Made by a program: the position numbers and the translations under genes
Assembly (NCBI GenBank): GCA_040119125.1
Contig: JBEDTR010000016.1
Coordinates: 310,001 to 374,000 of the forward strand
DNA length: 64,000 bases
Reading direction: 5' to 3'
Origin: Pacificitalea sp040119125
Lineage (GTDB): Bacteria > Pseudomonadota > Alphaproteobacteria > Rhodobacterales > Rhodobacteraceae
Part shown: positions 18,114 through 26,180 of the stretch, piece by piece
Numbering within the stretch: the stretch's first letter is position 1
Layout: every line of letters starts with the position of its first letter
The notes under the pieces: generated by a model
What the model was told of the DNA's origin: nothing
Database searches by the model: none
Seen by the model: the letters and a program-made list of their open reading frames with translations, nothing else

Positions 18114-18501
18114 CGTGGATATTCACATCGGCGGCCGCACGTTTCAGGTGGCCTGTCAGGAAGGCGAGGAGAGCTATCTGCAATCCGCCGCTGGCATGCT
18201 GGACCGCGAAGCCTCGGTGCTGGTGGACCAGATCGGCCGCATCCCCGAGGGGCGCATGTTGCTGATGGCCGGGCTGATGCTGGCCGACCGCACCGCAGCG
18301 TCCGAGGATAAGGTGGGCGAGTTGGAAGCCGCGCTGGCTAGCCGCGATGCCCGCATTGCGGAGCTGGAAAACCGCCCCGCGCCGGAGCCCGAACAGATCG
18401 AGGTGCCGGTGATCCCGCCCGAGATCACCCAGACCTTCGCCGACCTCGCCGCCCGCGCTGAAACGCTGGCCGACCTCGCTGAGGAGAAAACGACGGGGTA
18501 G
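18106..18501 (+). CDS. zapA: Cell division protein ZapA
   Basis: A 131-residue ZapA-family protein. The N-terminal globular domain starts DVDIHIGGRTFQVACQEGEE and is followed by a long C-terminal helix (MLLMAGLMLADRTAASEDKV and beyond). ZapA binds and bundles FtsZ filaments at the septum. The C-terminus (residues 95-131) carries extra acidic, alanine-rich sequence, common in alphaproteobacterial versions. It overlaps the upstream coiled-coil gene. In alphaproteobacteria the gene just downstream is often ssrS (6S RNA). Confidence 0.9.
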   Translation: MPDVDIHIGGRTFQVACQEGEESYLQSAAGMLDREASVLVDQIGRIPEGRMLLMAGLMLADRTAASEDKVGELEAALASRDARIAELENRPAPEPEQIEVPVIPPEITQTFADLAARAETLADLAEEKTTG

Positions 18502-18894
18502 GCACGCGCCGCGTCGAGCTACCTTGATCGGCTAACGTGATGGTAGGCAAAGACGCCCGCGAGCAAGGCCGAAGACCGCGTGTGCAAGAGCGTTCCCATC
18601 CGGCCTAGCTGGGCGGGCTGGCGCATCTGTCGAAGTGCGCCGACGTCGAAGCGAGAAGGGTGCGGGGGGCATAAAGCGCGCGCCGCAACCCGAAGGCCCA
18701 GCCTCGCCACGATCAGGATAGCGCGCAGATAGGTAAGGGGAGGCGGGAGGCGTCTTATGCCCGATACCGCGCCGCGAAACGCAGTTGGTTGGATCGGACG
18801 CGCCATGAGGCAGCGTTTTGGCCTCATACGGTGACATCGGCGCAGGAATTCCCGACCGCACCCAAGCACGCTTACATCACGCCTTGAACCGCGC
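18502..18894. other. Non-coding gap after zapA
   Basis: There are 393 bases without a convincing protein gene; the minus-strand open frames here lack a recognisable product and overlap each other in different frames. A stem-loop near the zapA stop and the position suggest a non-coding RNA (see the 18511-18680 entry). The right end should contain the divergent or readthrough signals for the lipoprotein gene that ends at 18895. Confidence 0.5.
18511..18680 (+). ncRNA. ssrS: Possible 6S RNA (by position after zapA)
   Basis: In many alphaproteobacteria 6S RNA lies directly downstream of zapA. Here 18511-18556 can fold into an extended hairpin (GCGTC with GACGC, CTACC with GGTAG, ATC with GAT), and 18631-18650 forms GCGCA/TGCGC. 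I cannot confirm the long closing stem and central bubble of 6S RNA by eye, and the ends are approximate. Strand is assigned from synteny only. Confidence 0.3.
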
Positions 18895-19368
18895 TCAGCG
18901 GCTGATCGTCACCTGATTTTCCACGCCCTGCACCACGATGCGCCTGATCCCGGCGAGGTCTTGGTTTGACAGGAATGTGGCGGCGCTCACTTCACGCGAT
19001 GGCTGACTGCCGACGCGGGTTGTCGTGATGGGCGGCCAGGCGCGGAATTCCAGAACGAGCGTATCGGCAGGCATATCGGCGGTGCGGGGCAGGGCGAGCA
19101 GATCGGTTTCCCACCAACCTTGGCTCGTCGGGGTGCCAAGCGCGGTGATGATCGCGCCATCAGGCATGCGATCGGCGCTCAGGCCGGTGACAGCCTGCAC
19201 CTTGGGGCGGCCATCTACGGGGGTAAGCGAGACCGGCGTCAGCCCCTCTGTCGTGGTTGATTGCGCGCCGCCGAACCAATTGAACGGGTTCAGCCGGCTT
19301 TCGCGCACGGTGGCGCATCCGCTCAACAGCATCGCGGCGGTGAGACCCGCCAGCATCGTCTTGGTCAT
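18895..19368 (-). CDS. Lipoprotein of unknown function
   Basis: A 157-residue exported lipoprotein. The signal peptide MTKTMLAGLTAAMLLSGCA has a clear lipobox (LLSGC), with lipidation expected at Cys18. The mature part is a compact beta-rich domain without a family I recognise (GWWETDLLALPRTADMPADT, FRAWPP, IRRIVVQGVENQVTISR). The ATG at 19366-19368 follows GAGGGACGGGAC. It is divergent from sufE, 150 bases away, and probably faces the periplasm at the outer membrane. Confidence 0.85.
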   Translation of the reverse strand: MTKTMLAGLTAAMLLSGCATVRESRLNPFNWFGGAQSTTTEGLTPVSLTPVDGRPKVQAVTGLSADRMPDGAIITALGTPTSQGWWETDLLALPRTADMPADTLVLEFRAWPPITTTRVGSQPSREVSAATFLSNQDLAGIRRIVVQGVENQVTISR

Positions 19369-19424
19369 GTCCCGTCCCTCGTCTTTGATCCCCGGAATAG
19401 CCCAGTGCGGAGGCGTTGAAAACC

Positions 19425-19469
19425 CTTCGCGGGCTGGACCTTCACGGGCTGGACGTTCGCGGGCGGGGC
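19425..19469 (+). repeat. Three tandem 15-bp repeats upstream of sufE
   Basis: Three consecutive 15-base units, CTTCGCGGGCTGGAC, CTTCACGGGCTGGAC and GTTCGCGGGCGGGGC, occupy 19425-19469 in the divergent region between the lipoprotein gene and sufE. The units differ at one to three positions. Confidence 0.75.
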
Positions 19470-19518
19470 GCTTAGGTCTCGCACATAGAGTTCCGATAGC
19501 CGTAACAGGGGGTCCGAC

Positions 19519-19944
19519 ATGGCCAGCGCAGCGTTCGAAGAGATTGTCGAGACGTTCGAGTTCCTCGACGACTGGGAGGATCGCTATCGCCATGTGATCG
19601 AAATGGGCCGAGATTTTCCGCCGCTTGATGACGCGTTGAAAGTGCCTGCGACCAAGGTCGATGGCTGCGCCAGTCAGGTCTGGATTCATCCCCGGATCGA
19701 GGGCGCGGGCGCAGAGGCGGTGTTTGATTTCGCCGGAGAAAGCGACGCCATGATCGTGCGCGGTCTGATCGCGATCCTGCATGCGCTTTATTCCGGACAA
19801 AGCGTCGCGCAGGTGCTGGAGGTCGACGCACTGGCGGAGTTGCGCCGTCTGGGGCTGGAAGAGCACCTTTCGGCGCAGCGCTCAAACGGGGTTCGCGCCA
19901 TGATCGCCCGCATCCGGGAGGTCAGCGCGGCGCAGATAGGCTAA
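19519..19944 (+). CDS. sufE: Cysteine desulfuration protein SufE
   Basis: A 141-residue SufE-family sulfur acceptor. It takes persulfide sulfur from a cysteine desulfurase such as SufS and passes it to the Fe-S scaffold. The active cysteine is Cys50 in KVDGCASQVWIHP, preceded by FPPLDDALKVPATKV and followed by ALYSGQS. The ATG at 19519 is the natural family start. It converges on the DUF1638 gene with a 4-base overlap of the 3' ends. No other suf genes lie nearby. Confidence 0.94.
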   Translation: MASAAFEEIVETFEFLDDWEDRYRHVIEMGRDFPPLDDALKVPATKVDGCASQVWIHPRIEGAGAEAVFDFAGESDAMIVRGLIAILHALYSGQSVAQVLEVDALAELRRLGLEEHLSAQRSNGVRAMIARIREVSAAQIG

Positions 19945-20651
19945 GCCCCCGTGACTGCCCCCGTGACTGCCCCCCTCAGCGCGCCTGTCAGATCGCCGTA
20001 GCCGGTGGCGCGGCGCTCATAGGCAAGGCCAAGCCGCTGGGCGCAGGCCTCGGCGTGACGATCAAGCGTTGGGTCGTCGGTCTGGGCGAGGTAGACGAGC
20101 TTGCGGTAATGGCCGAAATACATATCCCGCAATTCAGGATGACGGTCGAGGCCGAGAGGCTCCCACACAAACGCATCGAATTGCCGGGCAAGGAAATCCG
20201 TAAGGTAGAAGGCGTCGATTTCATCGCGCGCGGCAAAGCGGTCCAGCCCGTCGAAGAAGGCATAGCAATGCGGCCCGGCGATCATCTCGACGCCCATCTC
20301 AGTGCAGGCGGCCTGTAGCGTGCCGCCGGTGCCGCAATCGGCATAGGCCACGAAAATACGCTCATGCGTGGCGCGGTGACGGGCGACGGCCTCGCGCACG
20401 GCCGGGGTGATCCGGTCAGGGTGATTGTGCAGGATCGCGGGCAGGCAGGTCAGGGTCAGGTGATCCCAGCCATTGGCACGTTTGAGCGCAAGGATCTCAT
20501 GGGCCAGCGCGCCACAGGCGATCACCAGCACGCTGCTATGGGGTGACGCGGCGGCGTCAGGTGCCATGCCGTGCCGGGTCAGATCCGCGTCATCGGGGGG
20601 CGTGCCGTCCCGCGCGGCGGCGTGATCCAAGGTCTCATTGCGTGGCGGCAT
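19941..20651 (-). CDS. DUF1638 family protein, candidate methionine-synthesis accessory
   Basis: A 236-residue DUF1638 protein. The core begins at VLVIACGALAHEILALKRAN (about residue 41) and includes CLPAILHNHPDRI, the YADCGTGGTLQAAC block with conserved cysteines, and HCYAFFDG. The first 40 residues look disordered, and the C-terminus ends in a small tandem duplication (GAVTGAVTGA). It starts three bases after the stop of a 57-residue membrane protein, downstream of the corrinoid protein gene. From memory, mutant-fitness work in a Roseobacter linked a DUF1638 protein to B12-dependent methionine synthesis, which would fit this context; I cannot verify that here. Confidence 0.85.
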   Translation of the reverse strand: MPPRNETLDHAAARDGTPPDDADLTRHGMAPDAAASPHSSVLVIACGALAHEILALKRANGWDHLTLTCLPAILHNHPDRITPAVREAVARHRATHERIFVAYADCGTGGTLQAACTEMGVEMIAGPHCYAFFDGLDRFAARDEIDAFYLTDFLARQFDAFVWEPLGLDRHPELRDMYFGHYRKLVYLAQTDDPTLDRHAEACAQRLGLAYERRATGYGDLTGALRGAVTGAVTGA

Positions 20652-20654
20652 CGC

Positions 20655-20828
20655 TCAGCGGCCGCGTTGCCAGACCAGCCGCAGCACCAACGACAGCCCC
20701 AGCGCCCCGCCCAGAAGGGCAGGAAGCGCAGCGGGCCCCAGTTGCGACACGGCAGCCACGGTGAGCCCCGCCGCGGTGATGACCAGCGCCAGCAACAACA
20801 GAAAGGGAATAAGGGGTGCGTGTTCCAT
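20655..20828 (-). CDS. Small membrane protein (57 residues) in the corrinoid cluster
   Basis: Reading from the ATG at 20826-20828, the protein starts MEHAPLIPFLLLLALVITAA and ends in LVLRLVWQRGR. It has two hydrophobic segments (about residues 6-26 and 29-50), so it is probably a two-pass inner-membrane hairpin. Its TGA is three bases before the DUF1638 start, which implies co-translation. Codon use is like its neighbours. No family is recognised. Conservation of the arrangement in relatives would confirm that it is real. Confidence 0.65.
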   Translation of the reverse strand: MEHAPLIPFLLLLALVITAAGLTVAAVSQLGPAALPALLGGALGLSLVLRLVWQRGR

Positions 20829-21020
20829 ATCACCAATGTGGGCAGATCCGCGGGACGATCAAGCCCCCGCCGGGGGCGCAGGCGAACCGGCCAGTTTCCG
20901 CCCGCTGAGGCAACGCGCGACGGGCGAAGCTCTGCCGGCCCGGATCGCGGCGCGCTAGATCGCGGAAATGTGGTCGCGCGGGGGGGCATAGGGCGCTGAC
21001 GCCCCGCCCCCGCGCAGAGA

Positions 21021-21722
21021 TCAGGCGCTGGTCTGATTATGTTTGCGCGCGATGAATTCCTTGGCGGTTTCCACAGCCACGGCGGCATCCCGGCAATAGG
21101 CATCGGCCCCGATGGCGCGGCCAAATTCCTCGTTCAGCGGCGCGCCGCCAACCAGCACGATGTAATCGTCGCGAATGCCCTGTTCCTTCATCGTGTCGAT
21201 CACGACCTTCATATAGGGCATGGTGGTGGTCAGCAGGGCGGACATGCCGACGATATCGGCGTCCTCTTCGCGCGCGGTGTCGAGGTAGTTTTCGACCGGA
21301 TTGTTGATGCCCAGATCGACAATCTCGAAGCCCGCGCCTTCCATCATCATGGCGACGAGGTTCTTGCCGATGTCGTGGATGTCGCCTTTGACCGTGCCGA
21401 TCACCATCTTGCCCATCTTGGGCGCACCGGTTTCGGCCAGCAGAGGCTTGAGAATATTCATGCCTTGCTTCATCGCACCAGCGGCCAGCAGCACTTCGGG
21501 CACAAACAGGATGCCATCGCGGAAGTCATTGCCCACGATGGTCATGCCCGACACCAGCGCCTCGGTCAGGATGCGGTAGGGGGCCCAGCCGCGTTCCAGC
21601 AGGATATTCACCGCCTCGGCGATCTCATCCTTCATGCCGTCATAAAGGTCATCCATCATCTGCGGGACAAGTTCTTCGTCGGGCAGTTCGGACAGGATCA
21701 GGTCGTCTTCTTCGTCGGACAT
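21021..21722 (-). CDS. Corrinoid (B12-binding) methyl-carrier protein
   Basis: A 233-residue protein with an N-terminal helical cap domain (about 20-95) and a cobalamin-binding Rossmann domain. The lower axial ligand motif DxHxxG is visible as Asp114, His116 and Gly119 in GDIHDIGKN; SALLTTTMPYMK and VGGAPLNEEF complete the site. It has the form of MtbC/MtmC-like carriers and of the B12 module of MetH. Next to a homocysteine methyltransferase, it is likely the methyl carrier of a split methionine synthase. GGAGA precedes the ATG at 21720-21722. Confidence 0.93.
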   Translation of the reverse strand: MSDEEDDLILSELPDEELVPQMMDDLYDGMKDEIAEAVNILLERGWAPYRILTEALVSGMTIVGNDFRDGILFVPEVLLAAGAMKQGMNILKPLLAETGAPKMGKMVIGTVKGDIHDIGKNLVAMMMEGAGFEIVDLGINNPVENYLDTAREEDADIVGMSALLTTTMPYMKVVIDTMKEQGIRDDYIVLVGGAPLNEEFGRAIGADAYCRDAAVAVETAKEFIARKHNQTSA

Positions 21723-21870
21723 GTCAGGGTCTCCGTTGGTCGGGCCACTCGGCGGGCGAGGCCTGCGCCGCGGTGGGGAAGGTGGGGTTCACGCAGGCGA
21801 TGGCAAGCGGGGCTTGCAGCGTGTTCTCATTTCGTTCTAATTGGGTGAACTGCGGGGGCAAGAGGGTATC

Positions 21871-22950
21871 ATGGAGCAGCGCGAGATCGGAACGGACCGC
21901 CGCCGCGGGCGCGCGGCCAGCAGCAACGACGCAGGCCGGTTCGAGCCGCAGACCCGGATCGCGGTGCATGATGGCTGGGACCGGGATGAGGATCTGCCGC
22001 CGCTGCGCACCGAGGTCGCGACGGAACGTCCCCGCCGCGTGATCACGCGCAACACCTCGCCCGATGTGCCGTTCGACCGCTCCGTAAACCCGTATCGCGG
22101 GTGCGAGCATGGCTGCATCTACTGTTTCGCACGGCCAAGCCACGCGTTTCTGGGCCTGTCGCCGGGGCTGGATTTTGAAACCCGGCTGATCGCCCGTCCC
22201 GCCGCGCCCGAGCAATTGGCGCGGGAAGTGTCGGCCAAAAGCTACAGCGTCGCGCCGCTGGCCTTCGGGACCAATACCGATCCCTACCAGCCGATCGAGG
22301 GCGACCACGCTATCATGCGCGGCTGTCTGCAGGTGCTGGCCGAGTTCCGCCATCCCGTGACGATTGTGACCAAGGGCACGCTGGTCGAGCGCGACATCGA
22401 CATTCTGCGCGATCTGGCCGCCGACAATTTGGTGCGGGTGGGTATTTCCGTGACGACGCTCGATGCCGATCTGTCCCGCGCGATGGAGCCGCGCGTGCCC
22501 GCGCCCGCGCGTCGTTTGCGCGTGATCGAGCGGCTGAGCGCGGCGGGCATTCCTGTGCGCGTCATGGCCTCGCCCATGATACCGGCGCTGACCGATCACG
22601 AGCTGGAGCCGATCTTGGAGGCCGCGCGCGATGCCGGGGCGCAGGCCGCGTCCTATATCGTGCTGCGACTCCCGCGCGAGGTCAGCGGCCTGTTTCAAGA
22701 CTGGCTCGCGGAGGCGCGCCCCGACCGTGCCGCGCGGGTCATGGCGCGGGTACGTGAAATGCATGGCGGGCGCGATTACGATCCCGATTGGGGCAAACGG
22801 ATGCGCGGCGAAGGCGCGTTCGCCAAGCTGCTCGCGGCACGGTTCGATCTGGCGGTGAAGCGTCTGGGGCTGGCGACCGCGATGCCGCCGCTGGATTGCA
22901 CCCAATTCCGGGTGCCACCGCGTCCGGGCGACCAGCTGAGCCTGTTCTGA
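21871..22950 (+). CDS. PA0069-family radical SAM protein
   Basis: A 359-residue radical SAM protein. Three cysteines (78, 82 and 85) in YRGCEHGCIYCFARPSHAFL bind the 4Fe-4S cluster and SAM. GTNTDPYQPIEG, TLVERDIDILRDLA and MASPMIPALTDHELE are typical of the PA0069/SplB-like group. The reaction is unknown for this family. The start is the ATG at 21871, with AGAGGGT upstream, rather than the in-frame TTG at 21841. It is divergent from the corrinoid protein gene and may share its promoter region. Confidence 0.9.
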   Translation: MEQREIGTDRRRGRAASSNDAGRFEPQTRIAVHDGWDRDEDLPPLRTEVATERPRRVITRNTSPDVPFDRSVNPYRGCEHGCIYCFARPSHAFLGLSPGLDFETRLIARPAAPEQLAREVSAKSYSVAPLAFGTNTDPYQPIEGDHAIMRGCLQVLAEFRHPVTIVTKGTLVERDIDILRDLAADNLVRVGISVTTLDADLSRAMEPRVPAPARRLRVIERLSAAGIPVRVMASPMIPALTDHELEPILEAARDAGAQAASYIVLRLPREVSGLFQDWLAEARPDRAARVMARVREMHGGRDYDPDWGKRMRGEGAFAKLLAARFDLAVKRLGLATAMPPLDCTQFRVPPRPGDQLSLF

Positions 22951-22971
22951 GCCACACATATACCCGCGCCG

Positions 22972-22994
22972 CGCGCGCCAATGGGAGGCGCGCG
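22972..22994. terminator. Hairpin between convergent radical SAM and methyltransferase genes
   Basis: CGCGCGCC (22972-22979) pairs with GGCGCGCG (22987-22994) around a 7-base loop, in the 110-base gap between two convergent genes. There is no U-run, so it is a weak or factor-assisted terminator at best. Confidence 0.45.
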
Positions 22995-23060
22995 GGAGGC
23001 TCCGGGACCGGAGCAGGGAAAGATATGTGCATGACAGCATCGACGTGATCCGGTCCGAGA

Positions 23061-24077
23061 TCAGCCGCGACGGCGACGCCGGCGGGCAGGGGGCTCGGCC
23101 CCTGCGCCGGGCTCAGTTCCGTCACTGGGAGAGGAAAACCCGCCCAGCACGTCGGTGATCCGCTCCAGCGTCGGGCGCTCACCGGGGGTGTGGGCCTCCA
23201 GCGCGGCGCGCATTGCAACCAGATGTTCCGGCGTCGTGCCACAGCAGCCGCCAATGATCCGGGCGCCGCTGTCGCGTGCCATGCAGGCATATTCAGCCAT
23301 CAGTTCCGGCGTGCCGTTATAGTGGATATGGCCGTCGACATATTTCGGGATACCGGCATTGCCCTTGGCGACCACGGGGATTTCAGGTGCTTGCGCCGAG
23401 AAGCCCAGCACGGTGCGCAGCAGGTCGGAGGCCCCGACGCCGCAATTTGCCCCGAAGGCCACCGGCTTGTGATCCAGCTTGTCCACCATCGCGACCATAT
23501 CCGAGGAGGTCAGCCCCATCATCGTGCGCCCGGCCGTGTCAAAGCTCATCGTGCCAGCCCAAGGCATGCCTGCCAATTTCGCGGCTTCGGCGGCGGCGGC
23601 GTATTCCTCAGGCGCGCTGATCGTTTCGACCCAGAGAACATCTGCGCCGCCCTCTTTCAGACCTTCGGCCTGTTCGTGGAACATCTCGACGGCAGTGGCA
23701 TGGGTGAGCGGCCCCATCGGGGCCATGATTTCGCCCGTCGGCCCCATCGAGCCTGCGACGATCACGGTGCGGTCCTGCTGATCCGCGATCTCGCGCCCGA
23801 TGGCGGCGCCAAGGCGGTTCAATTCGCGCACCCGGTCCTGCGCATCGTGCAGTTTCAGCCGCGCGGCGGTGCCGCCGAATGTATTGGTCAGGAAAATGTC
23901 GGAGCCCGCGTCAATCGCGCCTTTGTAAAGCGCGGTGATGCGGTCGGGGTGATCGACATTCCACAGCTCGGGCGCGTCGCCAGATTGCAGGCCCATGTTG
24001 AACAGGGTGGTCCCGGTGGCCCCGTCGGTCAGCAACCAATCGCGGGTTTCAAGCAGACGGGTCAGGGCATCGGTCAT
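23061..24077 (-). CDS. Homocysteine S-methyltransferase (BHMT / MetH N-terminal module type)
   Basis: A 338-residue TIM-barrel protein of the homocysteine-binding family. The N-terminus reads DWLLTDGATGTTLFNMGLQ, and the zinc ligands are Cys212 (GANCGVG) and Cys278/Cys279 (GGCCGTT). It resembles both betaine-homocysteine methyltransferase and the homocysteine domain of MetH. With a free-standing corrinoid protein 1.3 kb away, the split-MetH role (methyl from cobalamin to homocysteine) is favoured; direct use of betaine is the alternative. The C-terminus carries an unusual arginine-rich tail. The ATG at 24075-24077 is used. Confidence 0.88.
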   Translation of the reverse strand: MTDALTRLLETRDWLLTDGATGTTLFNMGLQSGDAPELWNVDHPDRITALYKGAIDAGSDIFLTNTFGGTAARLKLHDAQDRVRELNRLGAAIGREIADQQDRTVIVAGSMGPTGEIMAPMGPLTHATAVEMFHEQAEGLKEGGADVLWVETISAPEEYAAAAEAAKLAGMPWAGTMSFDTAGRTMMGLTSSDMVAMVDKLDHKPVAFGANCGVGASDLLRTVLGFSAQAPEIPVVAKGNAGIPKYVDGHIHYNGTPELMAEYACMARDSGARIIGGCCGTTPEHLVAMRAALEAHTPGERPTLERITDVLGGFSSPSDGTEPGAGAEPPARRRRRRG

Positions 24078-24192
24078 GGGGCGCCTTTCTGATCGGTCGC
24101 GGTCGGGGCGGTGCAGGCGCGCGCCACCCGACGGACACGAAGATCCCGCGTGCCGCGCACGGGGGAGGGTTGCGGAATGATCCCGCCCCTGT

Positions 24193-24214
24193 GCCACGGA
24201 CGCTCGTCCGAGGC
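24193..24214 (-). promoter_or_regulatory. Strong inverted repeat upstream of the homocysteine methyltransferase
   Basis: GCCaCGGACG pairs with CGTCCGaGGC around a 2-base centre, giving nine paired bases and one mismatch per side. It lies about 115-140 bases upstream of the start codon and could be an operator or part of a structured leader. I do not recognise a known SAM, SAH or cobalamin riboswitch in it. Confidence 0.35.
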
Positions 24215-24296
24215 AAATTCATATTGGTCATAACAATCATGAGCCGGAGCGCGCCCCTGAAAGGAGACGCGCCCCGCATAGTGCTGATCCGGAGAA

Positions 24297-24611
24297 TTAG
24301 ATCTCTTCGAGCAACTGAGCCTTGGCGCGGGTCATCAGCTCGACCATCTTGCTGCGCAGGGTGGTCTCATCGGTCTTGTCGCCCAGATCGGCTTTCACCT
24401 TGCGATAGACATCCTCGTCACCGGCTTCCTCGAAATCGGCGCGGATCACATCGCGGGCATAGGCGGTGGCCTCATCGCCGCTTTTGCCCAGCAGGTCGGC
24501 GGCCCACAGACCCAGCAGCTTGTTGCGGCGGGCCTCTGCTTTGAATTGCATCTCGGCGTCATGGGCGAACTTGTTTTCAAACGCGTTTTCGCGCTCGTCG
24601 AAGGTGGACAT
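24297..24611 (-). CDS. DUF1476 protein, F1Fo-ATPase inhibitor zeta subunit
   Basis: A 104-residue all-helical protein of family PF07345. The N-terminus MSTFDERENAFENKFAHDAE is the conserved inhibitory segment, followed by RRNKLLGLWAADLLG. In Paracoccus denitrificans the family member is the zeta subunit, which binds F1 and blocks ATP hydrolysis. The gene is away from the atp operon, as is usual. The first hundred bases downstream contain no clear terminator. Confidence 0.9.
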   Translation of the reverse strand: MSTFDERENAFENKFAHDAEMQFKAEARRNKLLGLWAADLLGKSGDEATAYARDVIRADFEEAGDEDVYRKVKADLGDKTDETTLRSKMVELMTRAKAQLLEEI

Positions 24612-24677
24612 GTCGGAAACTCCTTAGTGTTTACCCCATCTTTACGGAAGCGGAGCGATATTGCCTAGGGGGCGTGA

Positions 24678-26180
24678 TCAGAGCAGCGGCGCACCGTCAT
24701 TGCGCGCCTCGAACAGCGCGGCCAGACGGGCGGCGGCGGCGATACGCTGCTCGGCGGGCCGGTCGCCATGACGGATCAATTCGGCAGCGCGGGTCAGTGC
24801 GCCGTCGATGTCACCGGAGTTGAGCTGCCATGTCAGTTGGTCGAGCCATGGCACTTGTTCGTCCTCAGGCAGTCCGGCTTCGACCGCCGCGACAAGAATG
24901 GCGGTCACTTCGTCCTCCCAGCTTCCCGAGGACCCCGGAAGGTCGGTCGTGGCGGATGGATCGGCAGGGGCGCGCGTCAGCGTGGCGCCGGGATCGGCGG
25001 GCCCGCTGTGTGACGTGGCGCAATGGGCGGTGTCAGTATGGGATGTGTCACCATGCGGCTGAGATGCAGCAGATGATGTGATGCCAGTTTCGGGCGAAGC
25101 GCCAATGACGTCAGGCGCCGGCATCGCCGTTGGATGCAGGCGCAGCGGCCCGGCACCTGTGCGCGCGAGGACCGTCGCCAGCGGCGTGCCTCCGGGCGCA
25201 TCGGACAGCACCAGCATGTCGCGCCGTGCGGCGACATCGTAGAACATGTCTTCGGGCGTCAGCCCCATCGCCGCAAGGATCGACGCCAGACGCCCGGCAT
25301 TCATCAAGGTCATGGGCGCGGCACCGGGCGGGGGCAGGCTCTCCGCCTCGAACGGGTGCGGCATGCCGTTGTCATGGCCCTGCCACGGCGCTTCGACGCT
25401 GGTGCCTTCGGGACTGCGGGCGCGCACGTCGCGGGTGGCCCGCCCGCCTGTGAGCACGCGGAACCGGAAATCCGCACCGGGATGGGTCAGCCCGCTATAG
25501 CGAAAACAGAACAGTTCCGTCGGGCCGAGCGCGGCACTCAGGGCGGCCCAGGCGTCATCCGGATCGGCGCGGGGCAGCCGCCGCTCGATCAATGTGTAAT
25601 TGCCGGGACCAAGCGGCGCGGAAATGCGCAGCGGTCCGGTGCTGGAGAGGGTGCGGGGCATATGGGGCACAATGCGACGCTTCGCTGTGCCGGGGCTGAC
25701 CCTGCTTTTGGCATCCTCCGTATAGAGGCCGTCCGACAGGATCCCGATCGGGGCGTCGAGCGTGATGCGCGCGAGGGGGCCGTCGGGGATAAGATCGTCG
25801 GGCTGCACGCCAAGATCGCCGCGTTCCTGCGGCGTCGTTTGTGCCTTCGCGCCGTGCAGTCGAGCCCATAGCCGCGCGCCCAGATGGGGTGCGGAAGAGG
25901 CGCTGCGCGTCTGTTCCCGGCGCGCGCCTGCCCGGGTGCTGACCCCTTTCGTGCCGTGCTCCACACCGTCAGGTTGACGGGGCGAATGGGACGCGGCGAA
26001 CGCCTGCGCGACCGTCTGCGCCGATGCGGGGGTCAGCGCAAAATCCAGCAGGGCGAAGCTGTCGCCTTCGACCTCCTCCGCGTTGGGCACGTCCCTTGTG
26101 GCCAACAGGTCGGGTGACGTGTCGGTCGTGGAGTGCTCCGACGCAATGCGATTGGAATGGGGGTCGTCGTGGTCAGCCAT
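24678..26180 (-). CDS. Hypothetical 500-residue protein with disordered segments
   Basis: I do not recognise this protein. It has a polar, disordered N-terminus (1-130), a folded middle part (about 135-360) with GPLRISAPLGPGNYTLIERR and ELFCFRYSGL, then a low-complexity stretch rich in Ser, Thr, His, Pro and Ala (about 375-425), and a helical C-terminus (AAELIRHGDRPAEQRIAAAA). No signal peptide or membrane segment is seen. The start is the ATG at 26178-26180, inside the 8-base overlap with the sulfotransferase-like gene, so the two are probably co-translated. The downstream neighbour does not suggest a role. Confidence 0.7.
   Translation of the reverse strand: MADHDDPHSNRIASEHSTTDTSPDLLATRDVPNAEEVEGDSFALLDFALTPASAQTVAQAFAASHSPRQPDGVEHGTKGVSTRAGARREQTRSASSAPHLGARLWARLHGAKAQTTPQERGDLGVQPDDLIPDGPLARITLDAPIGILSDGLYTEDAKSRVSPGTAKRRIVPHMPRTLSSTGPLRISAPLGPGNYTLIERRLPRADPDDAWAALSAALGPTELFCFRYSGLTHPGADFRFRVLTGGRATRDVRARSPEGTSVEAPWQGHDNGMPHPFEAESLPPPGAAPMTLMNAGRLASILAAMGLTPEDMFYDVAARRDMLVLSDAPGGTPLATVLARTGAGPLRLHPTAMPAPDVIGASPETGITSSAASQPHGDTSHTDTAHCATSHSGPADPGATLTRAPADPSATTDLPGSSGSWEDEVTAILVAAVEAGLPEDEQVPWLDQLTWQLNSGDIDGALTRAAELIRHGDRPAEQRIAAAARLAALFEARNDGAPLL

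Noticed and set aside
18519..18869. Minus-strand frame of 116 residues after zapA
   Set aside because: Arginine/proline-rich translation without a family, overlapped by another frame; the interval is better explained as non-coding.
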